From Acidovorax sp. CCYZU-2555 (GTDB lineage Bacteria; Pseudomonadota; Gammaproteobacteria; Burkholderiales; Burkholderiaceae_C): DNA of 57,976 bases. Each line of letters begins with the position of its first letter. Positions within the stretch are counted from its first letter, which is position 1. The stretch is taken from positions 1 to 57,976 of the forward strand of contig NZ_JAHCDD010000030.1 of NCBI RefSeq assembly GCF_018413525.1. Reading direction: 5' to 3'. The notes below the pieces were generated by a model that was not told the origin of the DNA, ran no database searches, and worked only from the letters and a program-made list of their open reading frames with translations. Positions 18,634 through 29,163 of the stretch are shown in pieces. A program made the position numbers and the translations under genes.

Positions 18634-20229
18634 TCAATGCGCCGCAAGACGCGGCGCCGCGCCGGCAATGGCCGGCAGTTGAAACAGCGCTACCGACTCG
18701 GTCAGGCGTTGCGTCTGTGCCTGCAGCGAGCTGGCGGCCTCGGCCGCCTGCTCCACTGCAATGGCGTTTTGCTGCGTGATCTGATCGATCTGCATGACGG
18801 CGGTGTTTATCTGCTCCAGCCCGGTGGCCTGCTCGGCGCAAGCGGTGGCTATTTCATTGACCAGGGCCGACAGGCGACGCACGGCTTGCAGCGTTTCGTC
18901 CATGGTGGCGCCCGCGACCTCGACCTGTTGCGCGCCTTGGGCGACGCTGGCATTGGAGGTGGAAATCAAGGTCTTGATGTCCTTGGCCGCGACGGCGCTG
19001 CGCTGGGCCAGCACGCGCACTTCGCCCGCCACCACCGCAAAGCCGCGGCCTTGCTCGCCGGCGCGCGCGGCCTCGACGGCCGCGTTGAGCGCCAGGATAT
19101 TGGTCTGAAACGCAATGCCGTCGATCAAGGACGTGATGTCATCGATGCGCTTGGAGCTTTCGGCGATCTTGCGCATGGTGGCCACGGCCTCCTGCACGGC
19201 CCCGCCCCCGCGTTGCACGGCGTGCGTCGCCTGCTGCGACATGTCGCGGGCCTTGTTGGCGTTCTGCGCGTTGTGGCGAACCGTGGCCGAGAGCTCTTCC
19301 ATGCTTGATGCGGTCTGCACCACGGACGAGGCCTGCTCGTCGGTGCGCGCTGCCAGGCGCACATTTCCCTCGGAGATTTCCGACGCCTCGCCATTGATCT
19401 GCACCACGCCGTCACGCACCGAGCCTACCGTGCGTGCGAGGCTGGCCTGCATGTCCTGAAGATGGGGAATGATCTGCCCTATGCAGTTTTTGCCAAATGA
19501 AGTAATCGGTTTTGTGAGATCGCCCGATTCAATGCGTTGAAAATGGGCCTTGATATCGTCCAGCGGCTTCTTGACGCAGGCCACGATATAGCGGTCACCC
19601 AGAAAAACAATAATCAGGCAAATGGCCAAAATGAAGGCCGCAATCGACATTGTCATTTGCCGGTCATTGGCGGCAGTTTTTGCGCGCTGCAGTCCCTGTT
19701 CCTGTGCATGGGTTTCATAGCGGGAAAGCGATTCGGAAAAGGCGCGGCTGGCGGGCACCACGACGGCGATTTCGTGCGCATCCGCCTGGGTGAAATCGGC
19801 CGCGGCGAGCAAGGCGCGCTGTTGCTGTATGCCTTCGTTCATCACGCGATGGAACTCGGCTTGCAAGCTGCTCAGCAGCGCGGCAGGCGCATGCTGCCTG
19901 GCATTGAGCAGGAAATTCTCGAAATGCCGGGTCGAGGTTTCGACCGCTGCATCCATGCTTTTTGTCTCCGCCGCGAGGCCCGCCTGGTCGCCCGACTGGG
20001 CATAAGTTTTTTGCCGCGCCATGCGCAGGCGCGCGCGCAAAAGCTGGTCGTTCGCGCGGTGCAGCTCGGTGGTCTCCTGCTGCAGAAGCTGGTTTTGCTG
20101 CTCCAGCGCCTGCGCATTTTGCAGGCTGCGCGCATTGAGCAGCAGCATTACACCTATCAAGGTGCTGATCAGTAAGAGCACATATATCACCATTTTTCTA
20201 ACGGTAATGTCTCTGAGCATTTGGCGCAT
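18634..20229 (-). CDS. methyl-accepting chemotaxis protein
   Basis: A 531-residue transmembrane chemoreceptor. A membrane helix near residues 10-32 and another near 190-212 enclose a helical periplasmic sensor of about 155 residues, probably a four-helix bundle. A HAMP segment (DDIKAHFQRIESGDLTKP) and the signalling domain with hairpin tip GRGFAVVAGEVRVLAQRSA follow. There is no C-terminal CheR-tether pentapeptide. A TTG at 20247 is also in frame; the ATG at 20229 seems likelier, though neither has a clear Shine-Dalgarno. Ligand unknown. It is divergent from the porin gene and lies upstream of the c-di-GMP protein. Confidence 0.88.
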   Translation of the reverse strand: MRQMLRDITVRKMVIYVLLLISTLIGVMLLLNARSLQNAQALEQQNQLLQQETTELHRANDQLLRARLRMARQKTYAQSGDQAGLAAETKSMDAAVETSTRHFENFLLNARQHAPAALLSSLQAEFHRVMNEGIQQQRALLAAADFTQADAHEIAVVVPASRAFSESLSRYETHAQEQGLQRAKTAANDRQMTMSIAAFILAICLIIVFLGDRYIVACVKKPLDDIKAHFQRIESGDLTKPITSFGKNCIGQIIPHLQDMQASLARTVGSVRDGVVQINGEASEISEGNVRLAARTDEQASSVVQTASSMEELSATVRHNAQNANKARDMSQQATHAVQRGGGAVQEAVATMRKIAESSKRIDDITSLIDGIAFQTNILALNAAVEAARAGEQGRGFAVVAGEVRVLAQRSAVAAKDIKTLISTSNASVAQGAQQVEVAGATMDETLQAVRRLSALVNEIATACAEQATGLEQINTAVMQIDQITQQNAIAVEQAAEAASSLQAQTQRLTESVALFQLPAIAGAAPRLAAH

Positions 20230-20756
20230 TTTTGGCTGCTTTGACAAGGCTTGCTGAACGGATTTTCTATATCAGCAATTGGGGTGAATCCTGGGTGCAG
20301 GGAATATCGTTTCCGACCGTGGGATGTGTGATGCGACGTGAAATCTGACAACGGCGGTCGAGCCCGCTGCGGCATCGAGATCGGTTTTCAGTCGTTTCCA
20401 GTTCTGGAAAGTCAAGCAGCCAACATTGGTAAAAACCCTTGATAGCGCTACGCGGCGATTGTTGCACAGACAGAAAAATTCGCTACACACCGCGCCAGAA
20501 ATCACAAATTTTGACAATTGGGCGCCGGCCTGCGCCTCCCGTCGCGTGTGCCTGCGGATGGTACGCGCGACGCCATTTTTTGCGCTGTCCGCATGGCGCA
20601 CGGCGTTGCTTGCGGGTCACGCGTGTTTTCCCTGGAGCCAAAGCCTGCGCGAATTCCTATTATTACTTGCCGGCCGACAAGTAAACATTGGAAGGCAGCC
20701 GGGGCACTGCAGCATGCAGGTCCGCAAAAACGTAGACACATACGAGGAGACATATC
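20230..20756. other. 527-bp intergenic region upstream of porin and chemoreceptor
   Basis: No credible gene. It must hold the leftward chemoreceptor promoter and the rightward porin promoter. The right part carries TATTAT (20658-20663) next to an operator-like palindrome. The left part is AT-richer than its surroundings; I see nothing else of note. Confidence 0.6.
20658..20684 (+). promoter_or_regulatory. porin promoter and variant TetR operator
   Basis: TATTAT at 20658-20663 is a good -10. TTACTTG (20663-20669) and CAAGTAA (20678-20684) form a perfect inverted repeat around CCGGCCGA. The half-sites resemble TTACCT/AGGTAA of the four other operators, but the spacer is 4 bp longer. It lies 72 bp before the porin start. 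Confidence 0.55.
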
Positions 20757-21971
20757 TTGTTGAAATTCAATGCATCGCGCGCGCTGCGCCCATCGCCCCT
20801 GACCCTGGCGCTTGCCGCCACCCTGTGCACCGGCTTGCCGGCGCTGGCCCAGCAGGCCCAAAAGGAAGAACTGCGACAGATCACGACCCCCGCGGGCGGC
20901 CTGGCCGCCACGCCGTCGAGCAGCGTCAGCATCTATGGCCTGATCGACACCAGCGTGGGCTATGTGTCCAGCCCCAACGGCCGCATCACGCGCGTCGACA
21001 GCGGCCATATGAACGGCTCGCGCCTGGGCTTCAAGGGCAGCGAAGACCTGGGCGGCGGACTGCGCGCCAACTTCCTGCTGGAAATGGGCATCAACAGCGA
21101 TTCGGGCACGCTGGGCCAGAACCAGGGCGCGGGCGCCAAGGGCTTTGGCCGCGGCGCGCTGATCAGCCTGACCGGCAACTTCGGTGAAATCCGCCTGGGC
21201 CGCACCGTGACCGCCATCAGCTCCGAAGTGCAGGCCGTGGGCGATGCCTTCGGTCTGGGCGGCGGCGGCAATCTGCAGGGCATTCAGCCCGCGTCGGGCC
21301 GCGTCAACAACAGCATCTGGTACCAGACGCCGTCCATGGCCGGCTTCATCGGCAAGGTGTCGTACGCGCCCGGCGAAACTTCTCCGGCCCCGGGCAGCGG
21401 CCTGGGTTCGAGCACGGGTTCGAGCAGCGCGGCCGCGCTGTTCTATGCGAACAAGGCGCTCAGCGGCGCGCTGTCGTACACCGTGCACAAGCACATCGTC
21501 GACGGCAGCAGCGTCAAGTGGTTCAACTCCAGCCTGGCCTATGACTTCGGCGCGGCCAAGGTGTTCGGTTCGTTCGCGATGTTCAAGAACCCCAGCGCGG
21601 CGATCACGCCGGCCACGCAGGCCGCGGCCGACAACAACCTGGGCTTCGCGGGCTTCCCCACGGTGGGCTACTACGCCGGCCAGGACGACCGCAGCGCCTC
21701 GCTGGGCGTGGCCGTGCCGTTCGGCCAGAGCACGGTGCTGGCGCAGGTGATCCATGTCAACGACCGCGGCCCGCTCAACCGCGATGCGACGCAGTTCGGC
21801 GTGGCTTATCTCTATGCGCTGTCCAAGCGCACCAGCCTCTACGCCGACTACGGCCGCGTGAAGAACCGCAACGGCTCGGCCTACGCCCTGACCGGCGCCA
21901 CCAGCCAGGCCGCACCGGGCCGCAATGGCAACAGCGATGCGCTGCATCTGGGCATTCGCCACGCGTTCTGA
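20757..21971 (+). CDS. Gram-negative porin (Omp32 type)
   Basis: A 404-residue outer-membrane trimeric porin precursor. A signal peptide (LTLALAATLCTGLPALAQQ) is followed by the first strand SSVSIYGLIDTSVGYVSS, GSRLGFKGSEDLGGG and a C-terminal aromatic residue (LGIRHAF) used by the BAM machinery. The start codon is TTG at 20757, placed 7 nt after GAGGAG. It probably provides outer-membrane entry for a solute used by the regulon to its right, since an operator-like palindrome precedes it. Substrate specificity cannot be read from sequence. Confidence 0.92.
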   Translation: MLKFNASRALRPSPLTLALAATLCTGLPALAQQAQKEELRQITTPAGGLAATPSSSVSIYGLIDTSVGYVSSPNGRITRVDSGHMNGSRLGFKGSEDLGGGLRANFLLEMGINSDSGTLGQNQGAGAKGFGRGALISLTGNFGEIRLGRTVTAISSEVQAVGDAFGLGGGGNLQGIQPASGRVNNSIWYQTPSMAGFIGKVSYAPGETSPAPGSGLGSSTGSSSAAALFYANKALSGALSYTVHKHIVDGSSVKWFNSSLAYDFGAAKVFGSFAMFKNPSAAITPATQAAADNNLGFAGFPTVGYYAGQDDRSASLGVAVPFGQSTVLAQVIHVNDRGPLNRDATQFGVAYLYALSKRTSLYADYGRVKNRNGSAYALTGATSQAAPGRNGNSDALHLGIRHAF

Positions 21972-21995
21972 TACGCGCGGGTGAACTTGCTTAAG

Positions 21996-22019
21996 GCCGG
22001 GACTTGGGTTCCGGCTTTT
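21996..22019 (+). terminator. porin terminator
   Basis: GCCGG (21996-22000) and CCGGC (22011-22015) followed by TTTT, 25 nt after the porin stop. The stem is short, so strength is uncertain. Confidence 0.55.
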
Positions 22020-22042
22020 GCCGTGTGAGGTCATGGAATTGT

Positions 22043-22121
22043 GAACGGCCATGTCCTCATGGTTTGAGTACAGGCCGTTCATCCTTCGACGCGGCCGGCG
22101 AGGCAGGCTCAGGACGAACGG
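22043..22121. repeat. REP-like intergenic repeat, copy 1 (inverted orientation)
   Basis: GAACGGCC (22043-22050) pairs with GGCCGTTC (22073-22080). The following stretch to 22121 is a reverse-oriented, longer-loop version of the element seen at 22209, 33352 and 38781 (CCGTTCGTCCTGAGCCTG on the minus strand). Confidence 0.65.
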
Positions 22122-22208
22122 GGGTAGATGCTCGCTGTTTCTTCTTCATGCATTGCAAGACCTTGGCGCGCTTGATATGTCGCGACTTACTTAAAAAGAA
22201 CAACGAAT

Positions 22209-22300
22209 GGCCGTTCGCCCTGAGCTTGTCGAAGCGCGTCTCCATCCTCGGCCAGCGCGCCCCCTCATTCCTTGCCGCCCACGGCTAACCATGAACGGCC
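22209..22300. repeat. REP-like intergenic repeat, copy 2
   Basis: GGCCGTTCGCCCTGAGCTTG (22209-22228) continues with TCGAAGCGCG. A GAACGGCC at 22293-22300 is inverted relative to the start of the element. Confidence 0.65.
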
Positions 22301-22326
22301 TGTCCTGTAGACATCGTCAACTGCCC

Positions 22327-23316
22327 ATGTCTTCATATTTCCCCCACCTCCACCCCGACTGGCTTTCCCTGCACCAGGAAGAAGTGCTGGAGCCCGCCTT
22401 GCCCATCATCGACGCCCACCACCATCTGTGGGAGACGCCCGCGTTCACCTATGCGCGCGCGCAGTTGGAAGAGGATGTGGGCAGCGGGCATGCAGTGCGG
22501 GCGACGGTGTTTGTCGAGTGCCTGTCGCATTACCGCGCCGCTGGCTCCGAGGTGCTGCGGCCTGTAGGGGAGACCGTATATGTGCAGAAAAGCTGCGCCG
22601 GCACGCCCCTGTGCGCAGGCATTGTCGGCTGGGCCGATCTGCAGCTGGGCGATCGGGTGATGCCGGTGCTGGAACAACATATCCAGGCCGGCCAGGGCCG
22701 CTTTCGCGGTGTGCGCAGCCGGCCCACCTGGCATGCGGATCCGGCGATCCATACGCCGGGCGCGGGCCATGCCGAGGTCTTGCTGCAGCCGCAGGTGCAG
22801 CAGGCGGTGCGCGCGCTGGGGCGGCTGGGGCTTACGCTCGATCTGTGGGTCTACCACTCGCAGCTGGGGGATGTTGCGCGGCTGGCCGCGGCCTGTCCCG
22901 GCACGACGCTGGTGCTCAACCATTGCGGCGGGCCGCTGGGCGTGGGGCCGTACGCGGGGCAGCGCCAAGCCGTGCTGAATGACTGGCGGTCGCAAATGCA
23001 GGCGCTGGCCGCGCACCGGAATATCGTTGTCAAGCTCGGCGGGCTGGCCATGCCGCGCTGCGGCTTTGGCTGGCATGAAGCGGCGCGGCCCGTGGGCTCC
23101 GAAGTGCTGACCCAGGCCTGGGCGCCTTATATAGAACACTGCATCGCGGTGTTTGGCGTGCAGCGTTGCATGTTCGAAAGCAATTTCCCCATGGACAAGA
23201 CCGGCTGCAGCTATGTCACGCTGTGGAATGCGTTCAAGCGCCTGGCCGGGGGGGCGAGCGCCAGCGAAAAGGCGGCGCTGTTTGAAAGCACGGCGGCCCG
23301 CGTCTACCGGCTCTAG
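22327..23316 (+). CDS. amidohydrolase-family metal hydrolase
   Basis: A 329-residue TIM-barrel hydrolase of the amidohydrolase_2 group. The metal-binding HxH lies near the N-terminus (IIDAHHHLWE), later histidines in LVLNHCGG, and a C-terminal acid in MFESNFPMD. The group includes 2-pyrone-4,6-dicarboxylate lactonase and related lactone or decarboxylating enzymes, so a lactone substrate is plausible. The ATG at 22327 is chosen because upstream in-frame starts fall within repeat sequence; no strong Shine-Dalgarno is visible. It lies between the porin and the enoyl-CoA hydratase, inside the TetR-operator interval, but has no operator of its own. Confidence 0.8.
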   Translation: MSSYFPHLHPDWLSLHQEEVLEPALPIIDAHHHLWETPAFTYARAQLEEDVGSGHAVRATVFVECLSHYRAAGSEVLRPVGETVYVQKSCAGTPLCAGIVGWADLQLGDRVMPVLEQHIQAGQGRFRGVRSRPTWHADPAIHTPGAGHAEVLLQPQVQQAVRALGRLGLTLDLWVYHSQLGDVARLAAACPGTTLVLNHCGGPLGVGPYAGQRQAVLNDWRSQMQALAAHRNIVVKLGGLAMPRCGFGWHEAARPVGSEVLTQAWAPYIEHCIAVFGVQRCMFESNFPMDKTGCSYVTLWNAFKRLAGGASASEKAALFESTAARVYRL

Positions 23317-23341
23317 GGCAGGGCGCGGGCAGGCCTGACGC

Positions 23342-24115
23342 TCAGCGGCCGGTGTAGACCGGGTCGCGCTTTTCGAGGAAGGCGCGTTGCGCTTCCTTGG
23401 AGTCTTCGGTCTTCGACAGCGCCACGGTATTGCCCTGCTCGTAGCGGTAGGCGTCGCGCGAAGGCATGACCAGCGTCATGCGCGCGGCTTCCTTGGCCAG
23501 GCGCATGGCGATGGGGCTCTTGGAAGCGATGTCGCGCGCCATTTCCATGCAGTAAGGCATGAGTTCGTCGGCGGGCAGGCAGGCTTCGACCAGGCCCAGG
23601 CGGTACAGCTCCTGCGCCGAGACTTTCATGCCCGTATAGAACATGCGACGCGCGCGCGACTGACCGAAGACTTTCTGCAGAAAGGTCACGCCGCCGGCCA
23701 GGCCCACATTGATTTCGGGCATGGACACATAGGCGTCTTCGGACGCGACCCAGATGTCCGAAGCCATCACCAGGCCAAAGCCCGCGCCCAGCGCCGGGCC
23801 GTTGATCGCGGCGATGATGGGTTTGGAGCATTCGACCACGGCGTAGTACGACTCGCGCACGCGGCGGTTGTGCGCGCCGTAGGCGCCGGCGACACCGGCC
23901 AGGTTGGGGCGTTCACGGATGTCGGCGCCCGCGGAGAAAGCCTTGCCCGCGCCGGTCAGCACGATGCAGGCCACGTCGTCACGGTCCGACAGCAGGTCGA
24001 ACACGCGCGTGATTTCCTCGCGCAGTTCGATGTTCTGCGCATTCACGGGCGGGCGGTTGAGCGTGACCACGGCCACGCCGGCGTCGACGGTCAGAGTGAT
24101 GGTGTTGAGTTCCAT
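23342..24115 (-). CDS. enoyl-CoA hydratase/isomerase
   Basis: A 257-residue crotonase-fold protein. The CoA/oxyanion segment KAFSAGADIRE and the second block INGPALGAGFGLVMASDIWVA are clear, and the usual catalytic Glu region reads SMPEINVGLAGG. It would hydrate an enoyl-CoA in beta-oxidation, or isomerise one. The start at 24115 has AAGGAGA six bases upstream. A perfect TTACCT-N6-AGGTAA operator lies 48 bp upstream, and the acyl-CoA synthetase gene is divergent across the same control region. Exact reaction (hydration, isomerisation or ring hydrolysis) is not decided by the sequence. Confidence 0.88.
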   Translation of the reverse strand: MELNTITLTVDAGVAVVTLNRPPVNAQNIELREEITRVFDLLSDRDDVACIVLTGAGKAFSAGADIRERPNLAGVAGAYGAHNRRVRESYYAVVECSKPIIAAINGPALGAGFGLVMASDIWVASEDAYVSMPEINVGLAGGVTFLQKVFGQSRARRMFYTGMKVSAQELYRLGLVEACLPADELMPYCMEMARDIASKSPIAMRLAKEAARMTLVMPSRDAYRYEQGNTVALSKTEDSKEAQRAFLEKRDPVYTGR

Positions 24116-24162
24116 GAAAGTCTCCTTGTTGTGGGTGCAGCAAATCGGTTCACTGTCAGCAT

Positions 24163-24180
24163 TTACCTGCCGAAAGGTAA
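24163..24180. promoter_or_regulatory. TetR-type operator (enoyl-CoA hydratase)
   Basis: TTACCT-GCCGAA-AGGTAA with perfect 6-bp arms, 48 bp upstream of the leftward gene. One of five related sites in the window. Confidence 0.75.
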
Positions 24181-24373
24181 GTGCATGCGCCATGCTAACC
24201 GCTGATTTGCCGCATCGCAAGTCACCTTGGTGCCAGTCCTGCGCAGAGGAAAGCACCCGCATCCGCCCCTGCAAATACCCGCAAAAAATGCGGCCGGCAA
24301 GCATGTTTCTCCCTAGGGTTTCGGACTTTTTTGCCAGCGTTTTGCGCGGGGGATACTGCTATCCTTTGCTTAC

Positions 24374-24391
24374 TTACCTGTCGGCATGTAA
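24374..24391. promoter_or_regulatory. TetR-type operator (acyl-CoA synthetase operon)
   Basis: TTACCT-GTCGGC-ATGTAA, one mismatch in the right arm; preceded by AC as in the extended half-site ACTTACCT. It lies 88 bp before the ATG. Confidence 0.72.
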
Positions 24392-24479
24392 GCATAAAAT
24401 TTCAAGACACGGCGTCCCCGGGAGTTGAGGTTTTCAGCCCTGAGGCAGGCGCCGGAAAAGACAAGAAGGAGCAGCGTTG

Positions 24480-26132
<1,653 letters not shown>

Positions 26133-26190
26133 CCGGGCAATGCAGGTTTTGTAGACAGTCAGCGCATTCCATAACTACCAGGAGACAGAC

Positions 26191-27423
26191 ATGAACGCAT
26201 TTCCTTCGATTTCGGCGACATCCCGGCTTGCGGTGCTGGCCGGCAGCGCGCTTTTGGCAAGCCTGCCCGCGCAGGCGCAGATCAGCGATGACGTGGTGCG
26301 CATAGGCGTGATGGCCGACCAGACCGGCACCTATTCGGGCAATGGCGGCCCGGGCTCGTCGCTGGCCGTGCGCATGGCGGTGGAGGACTTCGGCGGCAAG
26401 GTGCTGGGCAAGCCCATCGAAGTCACCGTGGCCGACGACCAGAACAAGCCCAATGTGGGCATCAACATGGCGCGCCAGTGGATTGAGAACGAGAAGTTCG
26501 ACACCATCGTCGGCGGCTCGGCCTCGTCGATCGCGTTCGGCGTGTCGAGCATGATGAAGGAGAAGAAGAAGCCGTACCTCGTGGCCGGTACCGTGTCGTC
26601 CGATCTGACCGGCAAGATGTGCTCGCCCATGACCGTGCAGTTCATCGTCGACACCTACCAGCTGGCCAACGCGGGCGTGACGGCGCTGCTCAAGCAGGGC
26701 GTCAAGTCGTTCTTCTTCATCACCGTCGACTACGCGTTCGGCGCCGCGATGCAGGCCGATGCGACCAAGTTCATCGAAGCCGGCGGCGGCAAGGTGGTGG
26801 GCTCGGTGCGCCATCCGCTGGGCGCGTCCGACTACTCGTCGTATCTGCTGCAGGCCCAGGCCAGCAAGGCCCAGGCCATCGTGGTGCTCAACGCCGGCCT
26901 CGATCTGACCAATGCCTTGAAGCAGGCCGCCGAATACAAGCTGGCGCGCAACGGCCAGAAGGTCGGCGTGTTCGGCATGACCATCAACAGCGTCTCGGCC
27001 ATGGGCCTGGACGTGGCCCAGGGCCTGCAGATCACCGCGCCGTTCTACTGGGACCGCAACGACGAGTCGCGCGCCTGGGCCAAGCGTTTCATGGAAAAAA
27101 ACAAGGGCGTGGTGCCCACCTATATCCACGCGGGTGCGTACAGCGCCGCCATGCATTACCTCAAGGCGGTGCAGGCCGCGGGCACGGATGAAGGCGTGGC
27201 GGTGATGGCCAAGATGAAGGCCACGCCGGTCAATGACTTCTCCATGAAGAACGCCATGATCCGCGAGGACGGCCAGCTGATCCGTCCCACCTATGCGATC
27301 CAGGTCAAGACTCCGGCCGAATCCAAGGGCAAGAACGACCTCTACAAGATAGGCGAGGAAATTCCGGGCGAGTCGGTGTTCCGTCCGCTGGCCGATGGCG
27401 GCTGCGACTTCGTGAAGAAGTAA
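26191..27423 (+). CDS. LIV-type ABC transporter substrate-binding protein
   Basis: A 410-residue periplasmic binding protein of the branched-chain-amino-acid (type I, PF13458-like) group. Signal peptide up to about residue 30 (LLASLPAQAQIS), then VVRIGVMADQTGTYSG and the lobe segment FFFITVDYAFGAAMQ. A strong Shine-Dalgarno (AGGAGA) precedes the ATG. Genes for both ATPases and both permeases follow in the same operon. Members of this branch carry aromatic acids, amides or alicyclic acids as well as amino acids; the catabolic genes around it point away from amino acids. Confidence 0.9.
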   Translation: MNAFPSISATSRLAVLAGSALLASLPAQAQISDDVVRIGVMADQTGTYSGNGGPGSSLAVRMAVEDFGGKVLGKPIEVTVADDQNKPNVGINMARQWIENEKFDTIVGGSASSIAFGVSSMMKEKKKPYLVAGTVSSDLTGKMCSPMTVQFIVDTYQLANAGVTALLKQGVKSFFFITVDYAFGAAMQADATKFIEAGGGKVVGSVRHPLGASDYSSYLLQAQASKAQAIVVLNAGLDLTNALKQAAEYKLARNGQKVGVFGMTINSVSAMGLDVAQGLQITAPFYWDRNDESRAWAKRFMEKNKGVVPTYIHAGAYSAAMHYLKAVQAAGTDEGVAVMAKMKATPVNDFSMKNAMIREDGQLIRPTYAIQVKTPAESKGKNDLYKIGEEIPGESVFRPLADGGCDFVKK

Positions 27424-27493
27424 GAGGTGGGAGCCCCGCGCGCCGGGGCCGTGTTCTCGGCGCCCCGCGCCCTTTGCTTGCCAGGTTTTTGCC

Positions 27494-28372
27494 ATGACCC
27501 GTATTGAAATCGTCACCCCCACGCGCGACCAGCTGGGCGAATGCCCGCTCTGGGACGACCAGGCCCAGGCCCTCTATTGGATAGATTCGCATGCGCAACT
27601 GGTGCGCCGGCTGGTGCCCGCCAGTGGCGCCTACCGCGAATGGCATCTGCCCACGGCCATAGGCTCGATCGCGCTGTGCGACAGCGGGCGGCTGCTGGTC
27701 GCGCTGGCCCATGGTTTCAGCTATCTCGATCTCGAATCGGGCGAGGTCACGCCGCTGGCCGGCGTCACCCATGTTGCCGAACGCATACGCCTCAACGATG
27801 GCCGCACGGACCGCGCCGGGCGCTTTGTCTGCGGCTCGCTGGTGATGGGCCGCAACGAGCCGCTGGCCGCGCTCTACCAGGTCGATGCGCGCGGCAGAGT
27901 GCAGCAGCTCGACCAAGGCTTCGCGATTTCCAACGCCATTTGCTTCAGCCCCGACGGGCAGTGGCTTTATTACACCGACAGCCGCACGCGCAAGATCCTG
28001 CGCTACGCCTACGACAGCGCGAGCGGCCGCACCGGCCAGCCCACGGTCTGGGTCGATACCGCGCCGCTGAATTCCGCCGCCGATGGCGCGACTGTTGACA
28101 GCGAAGGCGGCCTGTGGACCGCGCTGGTCGAGACCGGGCAGATGGCGCGCTTTCTGCCCGACGGCAGTCTTGCCCGCCTGATAGCCATGCCCGTGCGCCA
28201 TGTGACCTGCCCCTGTTTCGGCGGCCCCGATCTCGACGTGCTCTACGTCACCAGCATCAGCAACAGCGGCAATGCGCTCAAGGACGAGCACCCCGACGCG
28301 GGCGCGCTGTTCGCCGTGCATGGCACGGGAGTGCGCGGACTGCGCGAAGTGCGTTTTGCCGACCAGCCCTGA
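27494..28372 (+). CDS. SMP-30/gluconolactonase-like hydrolase
   Basis: A 292-residue six-bladed beta-propeller of the SMP-30/regucalcin/gluconolactonase family. Metal-site positions are visible: Glu16 in LGECPLWDD, Asn in ISNAICFSPDGQWLYYTDS, and Asp in AADGATVDSEGGLW. Family members are divalent-metal lactonases. In this operon a lactonase would act on the ester formed by the Baeyer-Villiger enzyme; that link is inferred from context. It lies between the binding protein and an SDR, 70 bp and 28 bp from its neighbours. Confidence 0.85.
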   Translation: MTRIEIVTPTRDQLGECPLWDDQAQALYWIDSHAQLVRRLVPASGAYREWHLPTAIGSIALCDSGRLLVALAHGFSYLDLESGEVTPLAGVTHVAERIRLNDGRTDRAGRFVCGSLVMGRNEPLAALYQVDARGRVQQLDQGFAISNAICFSPDGQWLYYTDSRTRKILRYAYDSASGRTGQPTVWVDTAPLNSAADGATVDSEGGLWTALVETGQMARFLPDGSLARLIAMPVRHVTCPCFGGPDLDVLYVTSISNSGNALKDEHPDAGALFAVHGTGVRGLREVRFADQP

Positions 28373-28400
28373 ACAAATCAACGAAAGCAAGGAGACAAGA

Positions 28401-29153
28401 ATGAACAACAAGCTCGAAGGCAAAGTGGCCTTGATCACCGGCGGCGCGCGCGGCATTGGCCGGGCGATTGCCGACGCCATGGCCCAGGCCGGCGCCGTGG
28501 TCGGCGTGCTCGATCTGCGCGAAGACCTGGCCCAGGCCGCGGCCGAGGAAATCCGCGCCCAGGGCGGCAAGGCGATGGCATTCGGCGGCAACGTCGCCGA
28601 GCGCGAGACCTTCGTCAATGCCGTGCAGTCGATGAAAGAGGCCCATGGCCGCTTCGACATCCTGGTCAACAACGCGATCTGGGTGCGCTATGGCGCGATC
28701 TCCGCGATCACGCCCGAAATGCTCACGCGCATGGTGGGCACGGGTTTCAACTCCGTGGTGTGGGGCATTCAGGTGGGCTCGGAAGCCATGACCGAAGGCG
28801 GCAGCATCATCAACATCGCGTCGGCCGCGGCCTTTCTGGGCGTGCCCGAAGCCATGGTCTACGGCGGCGTCAAGGCCGGCGTGCTGGGCCTCACGCGCTC
28901 GTCGGCCGTGGACCTGGGCCCGCGCGGCATACGCGTCAACGCCGTGTGCCCGGGCTCGGTGCCCACCGAAGGAATGAAAGGCAATGTGGACCCCGACAAG
29001 ATCGCGGTGCGCATCGCGCGCACGCCGCTGCGCCGCCTGGGCGAAGTCGAGGACATCGCCAATGCCGCGATGTTCCTGGCGTCGCCCGACAGCAGCTGGG
29101 TCACGGGCACGTCCATCCTGGTCGATGGCGGCGTGACGCACGCCATGCTCTGA
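28401..29153 (+). CDS. SDR-family oxidoreductase
   Basis: A 250-residue classical short-chain dehydrogenase. The cofactor motif TGGARGIG is N-terminal; the catalytic Ser (NIASAAAF) lies 13 residues before Tyr in YGGVK; the C-terminus has ILVDGG. The residue before the beta-2 acid (VLDLRE) favours NAD over NADP. A likely role is oxidation of a ring alcohol to the ketone used by the monooxygenase. The start at 28401 has AAGGAG upstream. It is inserted between transporter genes, which supports co-regulation with uptake. Confidence 0.85.
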   Translation: MNNKLEGKVALITGGARGIGRAIADAMAQAGAVVGVLDLREDLAQAAAEEIRAQGGKAMAFGGNVAERETFVNAVQSMKEAHGRFDILVNNAIWVRYGAISAITPEMLTRMVGTGFNSVVWGIQVGSEAMTEGGSIINIASAAAFLGVPEAMVYGGVKAGVLGLTRSSAVDLGPRGIRVNAVCPGSVPTEGMKGNVDPDKIAVRIARTPLRRLGEVEDIANAAMFLASPDSSWVTGTSILVDGGVTHAML

Positions 29154-29163
29154 GGGCCGCGCC

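Larger units (their letters stand above)
21972..22326. other. 355-bp intergenic region with REP-like repeats
   Basis: Contains the porin terminator and two REP-like elements bounded by GGCCGTTC/GAACGGCC. No credible gene; a start at 22207 or 22291 for the next gene would lie in or beside repeat sequence. Confidence 0.65.
24116..24479. other. 364-bp divergent control region, two TetR operators
   Basis: Gene-free region between the enoyl-CoA hydratase and the acyl-CoA synthetase operon. It carries one operator near each end. No small gene is seen. Confidence 0.75.

Noticed and set aside
22207..22326. N-terminal extension of the amidohydrolase
   Set aside because: The extra codons lie in a REP-like repeat and encode a sequence unrelated to the family; ATG 22327 gives the usual N-terminus.
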